From: Kitasatospora sp052076145
GTDB lineage: Bacteria > Actinomycetota > Actinomycetes > Streptomycetales > Streptomycetaceae
Direction of reading: 5' to 3'
Assembly (NCBI RefSeq): GCF_052076145.1
Contig: NZ_CP197246.1
Location: forward strand, 2,418,001 to 2,482,000
DNA length: 64,000 bases
Shown: positions 26,170 through 34,832 of the stretch, piece after piece
Layout of the letters: each line of letters begins with the position of its first letter
Position numbering within the stretch: the first letter of the stretch is position 1
The notes under the pieces: model-generated
The model's database searches: none
What the model was told of the DNA's origin: nothing
Seen by the model: the letters and a program-made list of their open reading frames with translations, nothing else
Program-made: the position numbers and the translations under genes

Positions 26170-27666
26170 TCAGGCGAGGACCTGGGCGGTGGCCTCGGCG
26201 TCCGCACCGGTCGCTTCGCCGGGGGCCGGGCGGTGGTTGATCATCAGGAAGGCGATGACGGCGGCCACCAGCAGGATGCCCATCGCGACGGTGGTGGCGA
26301 CGGCGTAGCCGTGCACCGCGCCCTGGTGCTGGACCAGGACGTTCTGGGCGTCCCGGGTGGCGAGGTAGCTGGTGGTGACGGTCGCGGCGATGGTGTTGAG
26401 GAGGGCGGTGCCGATCGAGCCGCCGACCTGCTGGGCGCTGTTGATGGTCGCGGAGGCGGCGCCGACCTCGTGCGGGGCGACTCCGAGGGTCGCCAGGCTC
26501 ATCGAGGGCATGAAGACCAGGCCCATGCCGAAGCCGAGCAGCACCTCGGCGGGCAGCACCATGGTCGCGTACGAGCTGTCGACCTTCATCTGCGTCAGCC
26601 AGGCCATGCCGGAGGCGGCCAGCAGCAGGCCGGGGACGATCAGGTTCCGCGAGGGGACCCGGGTCATCAGGCGGGCGGCGATGGTGGTCGAGCCGAGGAT
26701 GATCGCGGCGGTCATCGGCAGGTAGGAGACTCCGGCCATCACCGGCGTGAAGCCCTTCACCACCTGGAGGTAGAAGGTGAGGAAGAGGAACAGGCCGAAC
26801 ATCCCGACCACGGCCATCCCGACCGCGAGGGCCGCGCCGCCACGGTTGCGGTCGGCGACGATGTGCAGCGGCAGCAGGGCGTGCGTGGTGCGGCGTTCGA
26901 CCAGGACGAAGACGGCCAGCAGGGCCACGCCGAGGAGCAGGAAGGTGAGCACCAGCCAGTCGCCCCAACTGCGCGAGGAGGCCTCGGAGGTGCCGTACAC
27001 GATGGCGAGCAGGCCGCCGCAGCCGAGCAGCGCGCCGGGCAGGTCGAGCTTGACGCGGTGGCTCTTGTCGATGTGGTCGCGCTTGAGCAGGTAGAACGCG
27101 CCGATGGCGGCGCCGATGGCGATCGGCACGTTGACGAACAGGCACCAGCGCCAGTCCAGGTACTCGGTGAGCAGCCCGCCGGCGATGAAGCCGATGGCCG
27201 CGCCGCCGCCCGCGATGGCACCGAAGATGCCGAAGGCGGTGGCCCGCTCCTTCGGGTCGGTGAAGGTGTTGGAGAGGAGCCCGAGGGCGGAGGGCGCGAG
27301 CACGGCACCGAAGGCGCCCTGGAGGGCGCGGGCCGCGAACAGCATCGCCGGGTCGGCCGCGAAGCCGCCGAGGGCGGAGGCGGCGGCGAAGCCCAGCAGG
27401 CCGACGGTGAAAGTGCGCTTGCGGCCGAAGAGGTCGCCGATCCGTCCGCCGAGGAGCAGCAGACCGCCGAAGGCGAGGGTGTAGGCGGTGATGACCCACT
27501 GCCGGTTGCCGTCGGAGATGCCCAGGTCGTGCTGGGCGGATGGGAGTGCGATGTTCACGATCGTCGCGTCGAGCACGATCATCAGCTGGGCGATGGCGAT
27601 GACCGCGAGGGCCCACCACCTGTGGCTGTCGGCCTTGGAGCCGTCGGGAGCAAGCGTGGTGGACAC
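26170..27666 (-). CDS. MFS drug/metabolite exporter, DHA2 (14-helix) family
   Basis: This 498-residue membrane protein has about 14 hydrophobic helices. Helix 1 carries the DHA2 signature (LMIVLDATIVNIALPS), the loop after helix 2 has GGRIGDLFGRKR (motif A), and helix 5 the GPxxGG-like motif C region (AAIGFIAGGLLTEYLDWRW). Members export drugs or metabolites using the proton gradient. No dedicated regulator is adjacent; an inverted repeat at 27749-27765 is a candidate operator. The gene is flanked by palindromic elements at both ends. Confidence 0.88.
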   Translation of the reverse strand: MSTTLAPDGSKADSHRWWALAVIAIAQLMIVLDATIVNIALPSAQHDLGISDGNRQWVITAYTLAFGGLLLLGGRIGDLFGRKRTFTVGLLGFAAASALGGFAADPAMLFAARALQGAFGAVLAPSALGLLSNTFTDPKERATAFGIFGAIAGGGAAIGFIAGGLLTEYLDWRWCLFVNVPIAIGAAIGAFYLLKRDHIDKSHRVKLDLPGALLGCGGLLAIVYGTSEASSRSWGDWLVLTFLLLGVALLAVFVLVERRTTHALLPLHIVADRNRGGAALAVGMAVVGMFGLFLFLTFYLQVVKGFTPVMAGVSYLPMTAAIILGSTTIAARLMTRVPSRNLIVPGLLLAASGMAWLTQMKVDSSYATMVLPAEVLLGFGMGLVFMPSMSLATLGVAPHEVGAASATINSAQQVGGSIGTALLNTIAATVTTSYLATRDAQNVLVQHQGAVHGYAVATTVAMGILLVAAVIAFLMINHRPAPGEATGADAEATAQVLA

Positions 27667-27748
27667 CGGGGGCCGCCTTCCGAAGGAGCTGGGCTTGGCG
27701 TACGCAGCACTTCTTCCAGGGAAGCTCGCTCGGCGGCGATGGGCAAGG

Positions 27749-27765
27749 CATTTTGGTGCAAAATG
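27749..27765. promoter_or_regulatory. Inverted repeat upstream of the MFS gene
   Basis: CATTTTG-GTG-CAAAATG is a perfect 7-3-7 inverted repeat, A/T-rich in a very GC-rich region, 83 bases before the MFS start. It resembles a binding site for a TetR- or MarR-type repressor. The regulator is not identified. Confidence 0.45.
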
Positions 27766-27811
27766 TCACGAACTGGGACAGAAGAACCAGTGGCCTGGGA
27801 CCTGAGGAGGA

Positions 27812-27851
27812 CCCGCGTCCCACCCCCATGGAACGAGGGACGGGACGCGGG
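27812..27851 (-). terminator. Stem-loop after the DUF885 gene
   Basis: A perfect 10-bp stem pairs 27812-27821 with 27842-27851 across a 20-base loop, starting 12 bases past the DUF885 stop. It is positioned to end that transcript before the MFS gene. Confidence 0.5.
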
Positions 27852-27862
27852 CTCCGCTCCGG

Positions 27863-29572
27863 TCAGAGCGCGCTGAGCTCGGCGACCAGGTCGTCCAGGC
27901 CGAGCGAGCCCTGCGAGAGCGCCGCCATGTGCCAGGCCTTCAGGTCGAACTCCTCGCCGCGCGCCGCCGCCGCGGCCTTGGCCCCGGCCCGGCCGAGCAG
28001 CCAGGCGCGCTCGCCGAGCTTGTAGCCGATGGCCTGGCCGGGCATGCCGAGGTAGCGGATCAGCTCGCTGTCCAGGAACTCCGGGGCCAGCCCGCAGTAC
28101 TGCCCGAAGAACTCGCGGGCGGCGTCCGGCAGCATCAACTCGCCGGGCCGGTAGGGCGAGTCGGCGGGGAAGTGCAGCTCGGCGTGCATGCCGATGTCGA
28201 CGATCACCCGCAGCGCGCGCATCATCTGCGCGTTCAGGTACCCGAGCCGGGCCCCGGCGTCGGTGAGGTAGCCCAGCTCGTCCATCAGGCGCTCGGCGTA
28301 CAGCGCCCAGCCCTCCAGGTTGGCGCTGACGGCGCCCAGGGTGACCTGGTAGGTGGAGAGCCGGTCGGCGACGTACGTCCACTGCGCGAGCTGGAGGTGA
28401 TGGCCGGGCACACCCTCGTGGTACCAGGTGGAGACCAGGTCCCAGGTCGGGAAGGACTCCCGGCCGAGCGTCGGCAGCCAGGTGCGGCCGGGGCGGGAGA
28501 AGTCGAGCGAGGGCTGCGTGTAGTACGGCGCGGCCGCGCTGCCCACCGGCGCGAGGCGGGACTCGACCCTGAGCAACGGCTCGGCGAGGTCGAAGTGCAC
28601 GCCCTGCAGATCGGCGATGGCACCGTCCATCAGGCCCTGGAGGTACTCGCGGGCGTTCTCCTCGCCCTTGATCGCCGGGCCGTCGGTCTCCAGCCACTTC
28701 ATGGCCTGCATCGGGGTGCTGCCGGGCAGCACCTTCTCGGCCTCGGCGCGCATCTGGGCGTCCAGCTCGCGGAACTGCTCCCAGGCCCAGCCGTATGCCT
28801 CGTCGATGTCCAGGTCGGAGCCCGTCCAGTAGCGGACCCAGCGGGTGTAGCGCTCCCGGCCGATCACGTCCGGCGTCCCGGTGGCGGCCGGGCCGTAGAC
28901 GTCCCGCATCCAGTCGCGGAGCGACGCGAGCGCGGCCGAGGCGGCGACGGCGGTGTCCGTCAGGCCGTCCCGCAGCGCCTCCGGCGCGTCCTGGACGAAG
29001 CTGCCGAACCAGCCGCCCGGCATCTCGCCCTCCAGCCACTCGGCGATCTGCCCGATCACCGTGCTGACCTGCCGGGGACCGGCCAGCAGACCCCGCTCGA
29101 CGCCCTCGGCGAGCAGCGCGCGGTACTGCTCCAGCGCGAGCGGGACGCGGGCCAGGCGGCGGCCGATGAGGCCCCACTCCTCGTCCGTCTCGGTGCCCAT
29201 CAGGGTGAACACCTCGCGGACGTTGTGCACCGGCGAGCCGAGGTTGCGGATCGCGCGGAAGTTCTCGCCGTCGTCGTGGACGGCCAGCTCGGCGGTGAGC
29301 CGCTCGCGGAGCAGCCGGGCGCAGCGGCGCTCGGCCTCGTCCTCGACGCCGGCGGCCTCGACCGCGTCGAGCTGGGTGAGCGTACGGCGGGCGAGCTCGG
29401 CCAGCGCCTCGCGCCCCTCCGGGGAGAGGTCGGGCAGGCGGTCGTCCTGCGGGTTCAGTCCGAGGTAGACCGAGGTCAGCGGGTCGAGCTCGGCGAGAGC
29501 GTGGACGTAGGCGTCGGCGATGCGGCGAGGGGTGGTGCCGTCGGCGTTCGAGTTGATCAGTTCTTCAACCAT
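27863..29572 (-). CDS. DUF885 family protein, zinc-metallopeptidase-like
   Basis: The 569-residue protein carries the DUF885 signature WYHEGVPGHHLQLAQW, an HExxxHH-type zinc site with the Glu as probable base, in an all-helical M32/carboxypeptidase-like fold. It has no signal peptide, so it is cytoplasmic. Substrates of the family are unknown, though oligopeptides are likely. I start at the ATG at 29570-29572 (MVEELINSNADG), since the 70-codon extension is low-complexity and overlaps the divergent promoter region. A TetR-type gene is divergent, 118 bp away, and could regulate it. Confidence 0.82.
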   Translation of the reverse strand: MVEELINSNADGTTPRRIADAYVHALAELDPLTSVYLGLNPQDDRLPDLSPEGREALAELARRTLTQLDAVEAAGVEDEAERRCARLLRERLTAELAVHDDGENFRAIRNLGSPVHNVREVFTLMGTETDEEWGLIGRRLARVPLALEQYRALLAEGVERGLLAGPRQVSTVIGQIAEWLEGEMPGGWFGSFVQDAPEALRDGLTDTAVAASAALASLRDWMRDVYGPAATGTPDVIGRERYTRWVRYWTGSDLDIDEAYGWAWEQFRELDAQMRAEAEKVLPGSTPMQAMKWLETDGPAIKGEENAREYLQGLMDGAIADLQGVHFDLAEPLLRVESRLAPVGSAAAPYYTQPSLDFSRPGRTWLPTLGRESFPTWDLVSTWYHEGVPGHHLQLAQWTYVADRLSTYQVTLGAVSANLEGWALYAERLMDELGYLTDAGARLGYLNAQMMRALRVIVDIGMHAELHFPADSPYRPGELMLPDAAREFFGQYCGLAPEFLDSELIRYLGMPGQAIGYKLGERAWLLGRAGAKAAAAARGEEFDLKAWHMAALSQGSLGLDDLVAELSAL

Positions 29573-29690
29573 CCGGCCATCTTTTCGCAGGTTGGCCGGT
29601 TTGCAAGCCCCTTTGGCCAGGCTCGGCCGGGTCGGATCCTCGCCGTCCCGTCCGGAGCTCGTGCCTGCGCGACACGCGTCAGAGCGGCCC

Positions 29691-30479
29691 ATGGCCATTA
29701 CGCTGACGGCCATGGCAGCCAGCGCAGCGCTCACCCCGGACTCCCCCGCCCCCGCAGCTCCGCAGGGTGGCGAGCCACGCACCCGGCGGTCCGGCTACCG
29801 GCGGCTGCCGGTGCAGCAGCGACGCGAGCAGCTGATCGCCGTCGCCCTGGAGCTCTTCAGCTCCCGCCCACCGGAGGAGGTCACCCTCGACGACGTCGCC
29901 GAGGCCGCCGGCGCCTCCCGGCCGCTGGTCTACCGCTACTTCAGCGGCGGGAAACAGCAGCTGTACGAGGCGGCGCTGCGCAGCGCCGCCGAGGAGCTGA
30001 CCAGCCGCTTCTCGATCACCACCGCAGGCACGCCGACCGCCCAGCTGGCCGCCGTGCTGGACAGCTACTTCTCCTTCGTCGCCGAGCACGACACCGGGTA
30101 CGGCGCCCTGCTGCGCGGCGGTTCGGTGGTGGCGACGGCGCGTACGTCGGCGATCGTCGACGAGGTGCGGCGGGTCGCGCTGCGGCGGACCCTGCGGCAC
30201 CTCGGGGTCCGGGACGCCGGGCCACGGCTGACGCTGCTGGTCCGCTCTTGGATCTCGGTGGTCGAGGCGTCCTCACTGACCTGGCTGGACGAGGGGCAGC
30301 AGATCACGCCCACCGCCCTGCGGGACTGGCTGGTGGACGAGTTCGTCGCGATGACGGCGGCGACCGCGCTGCACGACCCGCAGACGGCGGAGGTGCTGGC
30401 CGGGCTGCTCGCGCTGGAGACGGCGGACGGGCCGGCGGCGGCGATGCTGGCGCAGCTGCAACAGCTGCTCGGGCGGTAA
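29691..30479 (+). CDS. TetR-family transcriptional regulator
   Basis: The helix-turn-helix is at about 45-80 of the 262-residue protein (LIAVALELFSSRPPEEVTL then AGASRPLVYRYFSGG), followed by the ligand-binding helical domain. Its N-terminus before the helix-turn-helix is Ala/Pro-rich. The ATG at 29691 is used; an ATG at 29712 has TACGCT just upstream and could be a leaderless start. It is divergent from the DUF885 gene, the most likely target apart from itself. The ligand is unknown. Confidence 0.85.
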   Translation: MAITLTAMAASAALTPDSPAPAAPQGGEPRTRRSGYRRLPVQQRREQLIAVALELFSSRPPEEVTLDDVAEAAGASRPLVYRYFSGGKQQLYEAALRSAAEELTSRFSITTAGTPTAQLAAVLDSYFSFVAEHDTGYGALLRGGSVVATARTSAIVDEVRRVALRRTLRHLGVRDAGPRLTLLVRSWISVVEASSLTWLDEGQQITPTALRDWLVDEFVAMTAATALHDPQTAEVLAGLLALETADGPAAAMLAQLQQLLGR

Positions 30480-30483
30480 CCAC

Positions 30484-30560
30484 CAGGGGCGCGGGGAACT
30501 GCGCTCTGCGGGAAGCACCGGTGCTCTGCTCCCGATCTCGCGCAGTTCCCCGCGCCCCTG
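30484..30560. terminator. Long perfect inverted repeat between convergent TetR and FAH genes
   Basis: Two 21-base arms (30484-30504 and 30540-30560) are perfect complements. The 35-base interior contains another palindrome, AGCACCGGTGCT at 30514-30525. It begins five bases past the TetR stop and ends 13 bases before the FAH stop, so it can end both transcripts. The arm begins CAGGGGCGCGGGGAACTG, a word I recall as very common between streptomycete genes, so it is probably a dispersed repeat as well. Confidence 0.8.
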
Positions 30561-30573
30561 ACTCCGTAGGGGG

Positions 30574-31425
30574 TTATGCCTTGCCGAAGACCTGCCGCTG
30601 GCGGCCGAGGTGCTGGACCTCGACCTCGACCACGTCCGTGGGGCGGAGGAAGGGCTTGCCGGGGTGGCCGAGGGTGACGCCGGCCGGGGTGCCGGTGATG
30701 ATCACGTCACCGGGCTCCAGGACCATGAACTGGCTGGCGTAGCGGACGAGTTCGAGCACCGGGAAGATCATCTTCGAGGTGCTGCCGCTCTGCCGCAGCT
30801 CGCCGTTGACCCAGAGCTTCAGGCTCAGCTGCTGCGGGTCGCCGACCTCGTCCGGCGTCACCAGCCAGGGGCCGAGCGGGGTGAAGGTCTCCGCCGACTT
30901 GCCCTTGTCCCACTGGCCGCCGCGGTCGAGCTGGAAGGCCCGCTCGGTGACGTCGTTGACTGCCGCGTACCCGGCGATCACCGCCGCTGCCGCCTCGTGG
31001 CTCTCCAGGTACCGGCCGGTGCGGCCGATCACGATGGCGAGCTCGACCTCGTAGTCGGTCTTCTCGCCGCCGCGCGGCACCAGCACCTCGTCGTCCGGGC
31101 CGACGACGGTGTAGCTCGGCTTGAGGAAGATCACCGGCTCGGCGGGCAGCTGGGCACCCGCCTCCTCGGCGTGGTCCCGGTAGTTGAGACCGATCCCGAC
31201 CACCTTCCCGGGGCGGGCGACCGGTGCGCCGACGCGCTGCCCGGCGATCTCCACCGGCGGCAGCTCCCCGGCCTCCACCGACCGGGCCAGCTCGACCGGG
31301 TCCAGGCCCGCGAGGAACCGCCCGTCGATGTCGGCGGTCAGACCCGAGAGGTCGTACGCGGTGCCGTCCTGGCCCAGTACCACCGGGCGCTCGGCGCCCT
31401 GAGGGCCAACGCGTTGGAGCTTCAC
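30574..31425 (-). CDS. Fumarylacetoacetate hydrolase (FAH) family protein
   Basis: The 283-residue protein has the FAH beta-roll with the metal ligands Glu126 and Glu128 (DYEVELAIVIG) and Asp158 (NDVTER), a candidate catalytic His85 in NYRDHAEE, the substrate loop KSAETFTPLGPW and the final ITGTPAG. The single-domain form matches 2-hydroxyhepta-2,4-diene-1,7-dioate isomerases, acylpyruvate hydrolases and oxaloacetate decarboxylases, so the exact substrate is open. An inverted repeat GAGGT-ATATCA-ACCTC at 31494-31509, about 70 bases upstream, may be its operator. Confidence 0.88.
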   Translation of the reverse strand: MKLQRVGPQGAERPVVLGQDGTAYDLSGLTADIDGRFLAGLDPVELARSVEAGELPPVEIAGQRVGAPVARPGKVVGIGLNYRDHAEEAGAQLPAEPVIFLKPSYTVVGPDDEVLVPRGGEKTDYEVELAIVIGRTGRYLESHEAAAAVIAGYAAVNDVTERAFQLDRGGQWDKGKSAETFTPLGPWLVTPDEVGDPQQLSLKLWVNGELRQSGSTSKMIFPVLELVRYASQFMVLEPGDVIITGTPAGVTLGHPGKPFLRPTDVVEVEVQHLGRQRQVFGKA

Positions 31426-31635
31426 TGCCCATCACCACCTGGTTCGTCGCATCTCGCCGGGGAGGCCGCACACCTCTCCCGTCTTATGCATCCGAGGTAT
31501 ATCAACCTCTTCCACCTGCGAACCAGGGGGTGCGCCTCGGCCAGTTCCTATCAATTCATCCAAGCTGGAGACCTGACGAATCGGGCTGCCCTACTCTTGA
31601 CAGCCTCCCCCAACCGTGCGCCCGGACCCGGTGAG

Positions 31636-32400
31636 TCAGAGCACCCTGGCGAGGAAGGCGCGGGTCCGGGCGTGCTGCGGACGGTCCAGCACGGCGGCCG
31701 CAGGCCCCTGCTCGACCACCACGCCGTCGGCCATGAACACCACCGAGTCCGCGACCTCCCGGGCGAAGCCGATCTCATGGGTGACCACGATCATCGTGGT
31801 CCCCGCCCGAGCCAGCTCCCGGACGACGTCGAGCACCTCGCCGACCAGCTCCGGATCGAGCGCCGACGTCGGCTCGTCGAGCAGCAGCACCTCGGGGCGC
31901 AGTGCCAACGCCCGTGCGATCGCCACCCGTTGCTGCTGGCCGCCGGACAGCTGCCGTGGGTGTGCGGCGGCCCGGCCACCCAGCCCGACCCGCTCCAGCA
32001 GGGCGAGCGCCTCCTCCCGGGCCTCGGCCTTCGGCCGCCCGAGCACGTGCACCGGCGCCTCCGTGACGTTCTCCAGCACCGTGAGATGCGGAAAGAGGTT
32101 GAAGTGCTGGAAGACGAACCCGATCCTGGTCCGGCGCCGCCGCACCTCGCGGGCCGCCAGCTCGTACAGCCGACCGCCGGAGCGGCGGTACCCGATCAGC
32201 TCACCGCCGACGGTGACCGAGCCCCGGTCGGGCTTCTCCAGGTGGTTGACCGCCCGCAGCAGCGTCGACTTGCCCGAGCCGGACGGGCCGACCAGGGCCG
32301 CCACCGACCCCGCCGGGACACTCAACTCGACGCCGCGCAGCACATGGTGGCGACCGAAGCTCTTGTGCAGACCGCGGATCTCGACCGCCGCCCCGCTCAC
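31636..32400 (-). CDS. Amino-acid ABC transporter ATP-binding protein
   Basis: This 254-residue polar-amino-acid-type ATPase has Walker A GPSGSGKS (38-45), the Q-loop Gln98, the ABC signature LSGGQ (151-155), Walker B LLLDEP (172-177) and the H-loop in VVTHE. It powers import with the binding protein just upstream and the permease encoded divergently at 33906-34832. It starts at a GTG overlapping the binding-protein stop (GTGA, 32397-32400), so the two are translationally coupled. An open frame continues upstream, but that is a shadow of the binding-protein gene. Confidence 0.93.
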   Translation of the reverse strand: MSGAAVEIRGLHKSFGRHHVLRGVELSVPAGSVAALVGPSGSGKSTLLRAVNHLEKPDRGSVTVGGELIGYRRSGGRLYELAAREVRRRRTRIGFVFQHFNLFPHLTVLENVTEAPVHVLGRPKAEAREEALALLERVGLGGRAAAHPRQLSGGQQQRVAIARALALRPEVLLLDEPTSALDPELVGEVLDVVRELARAGTTMIVVTHEIGFAREVADSVVFMADGVVVEQGPAAAVLDRPQHARTRAFLARVL

Positions 32401-33314
32401 GGGTGCTCCGGCGGGTTCGTCCGGGATTCGGTGACGGCCGAGCCCTCCGTGCCCCACTTGCGCAGGATGCGGCCGTACGTGCCGTCCTTGATCAGCTGGT
32501 TGACGGCCGCCTGGAAGGCCGGGGTCAGCGGCGAGCCCTTCCTGAACGCGAAGCCGACGTCGAGGCGGTGGTACTCGCCGACGAACTTCGTGTTCGCGGC
32601 GGGCTGCGCCGCCTGGTAGCGCAGGCCGTTGATGGTCGACATCACCGCGTCGATCCGGCCCTGCTGGAGCCCGGTGAGGACGGCCCCGGTGTCGGCGAAC
32701 GCCTTCACCTCGTACGGCTTGCGGCCCGCCGCCGCGCAGACGCCCTTCTTGGCGTTGAGCGTGCTCTCGAAGGTCGTGCCGACCCCCGTGCCGATGGTCA
32801 GCCCGCAGAGCTGGGTCAGCTCGGTGACCGCCTTCAGCGGGTTGTCGGCCCGCACGGCGAACCCCTGGCCGTCGTCGATGTACGTCACGAAGTCGATGGT
32901 CCTCAGACGGGCGGCGGTGACGCCGAAGTTTCCGGTGCCGAGGTCGAACTTCCCACTGCCCAGCGCCGGCAGGATCGTCTCGAACGACGCCTCCTCCCGC
33001 TGGACGGTGACGCCCAGCACCCGGCCGACAGCGTCGGCGAGGTCCACGTCCAGCCCGGCCGCCTTCTTCGTCGCCGGGTCCGGGTAGAACGAGGACGGCG
33101 GCGTCCCGAGCGCCGCCCCCAGCCGCAGCACCCCCGCCTGCCGCACCTCCGGCGGCAGCAGGGCGGCCACCTCCTCCACCTTCTGCTCCCCCGAGACGAC
33201 GTCCTGGGAGGCGGTGGCGGCGGCCGTGGTGAGACCGGCCGGAGGGGCGGAGCACGCCGCGACGACGGCCAGCGCGGGGAGCAGGGCGGTGCTGACGAGC
33301 AGGAGACGTCTCAC
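32397..33314 (-). CDS. Amino-acid ABC transporter substrate-binding lipoprotein
   Basis: The 305-residue protein has a lipoprotein signal ending VVAAC (Cys21), then the two-lobed SBP_bac_3 fold: GVLRLGAALGTPPSSF, GLDVDLADAVGRVLG, DLGTGNFGVTAARLRTIDF and the C-terminal LIKDGTYGRILRKWG. Such proteins bind polar amino acids, or opines and related compounds; the ligand-carboxylate Arg should be within the LRTIDF region. It is the first gene of a two-gene operon with the ATPase. Its upstream region is shared with the divergent permease-FAD protein operon and contains four tandem 12-bp repeats. Confidence 0.92.
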   Translation of the reverse strand: MRRLLLVSTALLPALAVVAACSAPPAGLTTAAATASQDVVSGEQKVEEVAALLPPEVRQAGVLRLGAALGTPPSSFYPDPATKKAAGLDVDLADAVGRVLGVTVQREEASFETILPALGSGKFDLGTGNFGVTAARLRTIDFVTYIDDGQGFAVRADNPLKAVTELTQLCGLTIGTGVGTTFESTLNAKKGVCAAAGRKPYEVKAFADTGAVLTGLQQGRIDAVMSTINGLRYQAAQPAANTKFVGEYHRLDVGFAFRKGSPLTPAFQAAVNQLIKDGTYGRILRKWGTEGSAVTESRTNPPEHP

Positions 33315-33905
33315 GGTGGGCAGAGCCTTTCGGGAAGATCGACGAGCGCGGGCAGCAGGGCACGGCGGCGCACGCGAGGTACGCCGGCAGGTACGCCGGC
33401 AGGTGCGCCGGCAGGTGCGCCGGAAGGTGACAGAGCCTGGGGAAGTTCGGTGCGTGCGTGACGGAGCGTCAGCGGGTGCGAAGCGAGCGGAGAGAGCCGT
33501 TACGACGGGCGGATGCGCGGACGGCAGCGCACCGGCTCCCGGCCGGGGGCGGGCCGAGGGAGGGCCCGCGCAGCGCGGCGGAGGGAGCGGAAGAGCAGGT
33601 CAGAGGGCCCGCTGCCGAGTCAGCCGGGACACGCCGCCGACCACACTCGACCGAAGTCGATGTGGTCGCGGGTGACCAAGTGCTGACTGGCGTACATGCC
33701 GACAGTGGACCAGCGGACCTGTCGATCCGTCAACCACCGATCTCGCTCCTTGACAGGTCGGATTCGGATACGCGTACGATCGTGGACGGAGCGAGAGTGT
33801 CACCCCGGCCCGCCGAACTCGGTGCAGGCCGGGCCGCGTTGAGGGGCGCGGAACCGCGTGCGTGACGGGTCTGCCCACCCGCACACCCCGCCCTGGAGCC
33901 CGCAC
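33315..33905. other. Divergent promoter region between the two ABC operons
   Basis: No gene is supported in 591 bp. It contains four 12-bp tandem repeats (33377-33424), an imperfect inverted repeat of about 11-bp arms near 33638-33668 (GACCACACTCGA mirrored by TCGATGTGGTC), and on the plus strand TTGACA (33750-33755) with TACGAT (33775-33780), a possible promoter for the permease operon though its 19-bp spacer is long. GGAG at 33894-33897 is the permease ribosome site. Confidence 0.45.
33377..33424. repeat. Four tandem 12-bp repeats
   Basis: The unit AGGTACGCCGGC is repeated four times, the last two with G for A and one with a final A. Each unit contains the palindrome GCCGGC at one-turn spacing, so a protein could bind cooperatively on one face of the helix. 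The array lies 63-110 bases before the start of the binding-protein gene. Confidence 0.8.
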
Positions 33906-34832
33906 ATGGCCATGACGCACGACCTGCCACCGACTCACTCGCCACCGCTGACCGACGACCTCCGGATCGTCCCGCGCCGCCGCCCCGGGCGGCTGGCCGC
34001 CACCGTGCTCGCGCTGCTCGCCCTCGCCCTGGTCACCGTCTCGGTGGCCCGCAACCCGGCCTTCCAGTGGGCAGTGGTCGGGCAGTACCTGACCACGACG
34101 GCGATCCTGCACGGCCTGCTGCTCACGCTCTGGCTGACGGCCGTCGTGATGGTGCTCGGCTTCCTGCTCGGCACCTTCCTCGCCGTGCTCCGGCTCTCGG
34201 ACAACCAGCTGCTCCGGACGCTCAGTTGGGGTTACGTCTGGATCTTCCGGGCCACCCCGCTGCTCGTCCAGCTGCTGCTCTGGTTCAACATCGGCGCGCT
34301 CTACCCCAGGCTCGGCCTGCCGTTCGGCCCGGAGTTCCTCAGCATCCGGACGGTCAACCTGCTCGGCCCGACGCTGACGGCCGTGATCGGCCTGACGCTG
34401 CACGAGGCCGCGTACGCCGCCGAGGTGGTGCGCGGGGGTGTCGCCTCCGTCGACCAGGGGCAGTTGGAGGCCGCGCAGGCCCTCGGGCTGGGCCCGGTCA
34501 GGGTGCTCCGCCGGATCGTGGTGCCGCAGGCGATGCGCTCGATCCTGCCGGCCGCCGGGAACATGCTGATCGGCACCCTGAAGGGCACCAGCATCGTCAG
34601 CGTGCTGGCCGTGCAGGACCTGCTCTTCTCTGCCCAGGTGATCTACAACCAGACCTACCAGGTCATCCCGCTGCTGCTGGTCGCCACGCTCTGGTACATC
34701 GCCGTGACGAGCCTGCTCTCCGTCGGCCAGTACTACCTGGAGCGGTACTTCGCCCGTGGCAGCACCCGGGGCGGCCTGCCGCCGACCCTGCTCCAGCGCC
34801 TTCGCAACACTCTTACCGGGAGCAGCAGTTGA
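33906..34832 (+). CDS. Amino-acid ABC transporter permease
   Basis: This 308-residue His/Glu/Gln/Arg/opine-type permease has about five helices, the family segment FRATPLLVQLLLWFN and the EAA loop EAAQALGLGPVRVLRRIVVPQAM that contacts the ATPase. The N-terminal 45 residues include one extra helix. The ATG at 33906 has GGAG eight bases upstream. Its partners, binding protein and ATPase, are on the opposite strand, which is unusual. Its stop overlaps the start of the FAD protein (TTGA), so import and that enzyme are made together. It is clearly homologous to the permease at 63259. Confidence 0.93.
   Translation: MAMTHDLPPTHSPPLTDDLRIVPRRRPGRLAATVLALLALALVTVSVARNPAFQWAVVGQYLTTTAILHGLLLTLWLTAVVMVLGFLLGTFLAVLRLSDNQLLRTLSWGYVWIFRATPLLVQLLLWFNIGALYPRLGLPFGPEFLSIRTVNLLGPTLTAVIGLTLHEAAYAAEVVRGGVASVDQGQLEAAQALGLGPVRVLRRIVVPQAMRSILPAAGNMLIGTLKGTSIVSVLAVQDLLFSAQVIYNQTYQVIPLLLVATLWYIAVTSLLSVGQYYLERYFARGSTRGGLPPTLLQRLRNTLTGSSS

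Noticed and set aside
27929..30742. Plus-strand open frame of 937 codons opposite DUF885 and through TetR
   Set aside because: It crosses two well-supported genes in a wrong frame and has no domain.
33377..33424. Tandem repeats considered as a CRISPR array
   Set aside because: Units are 12 bp without spacers and no cas genes are present.
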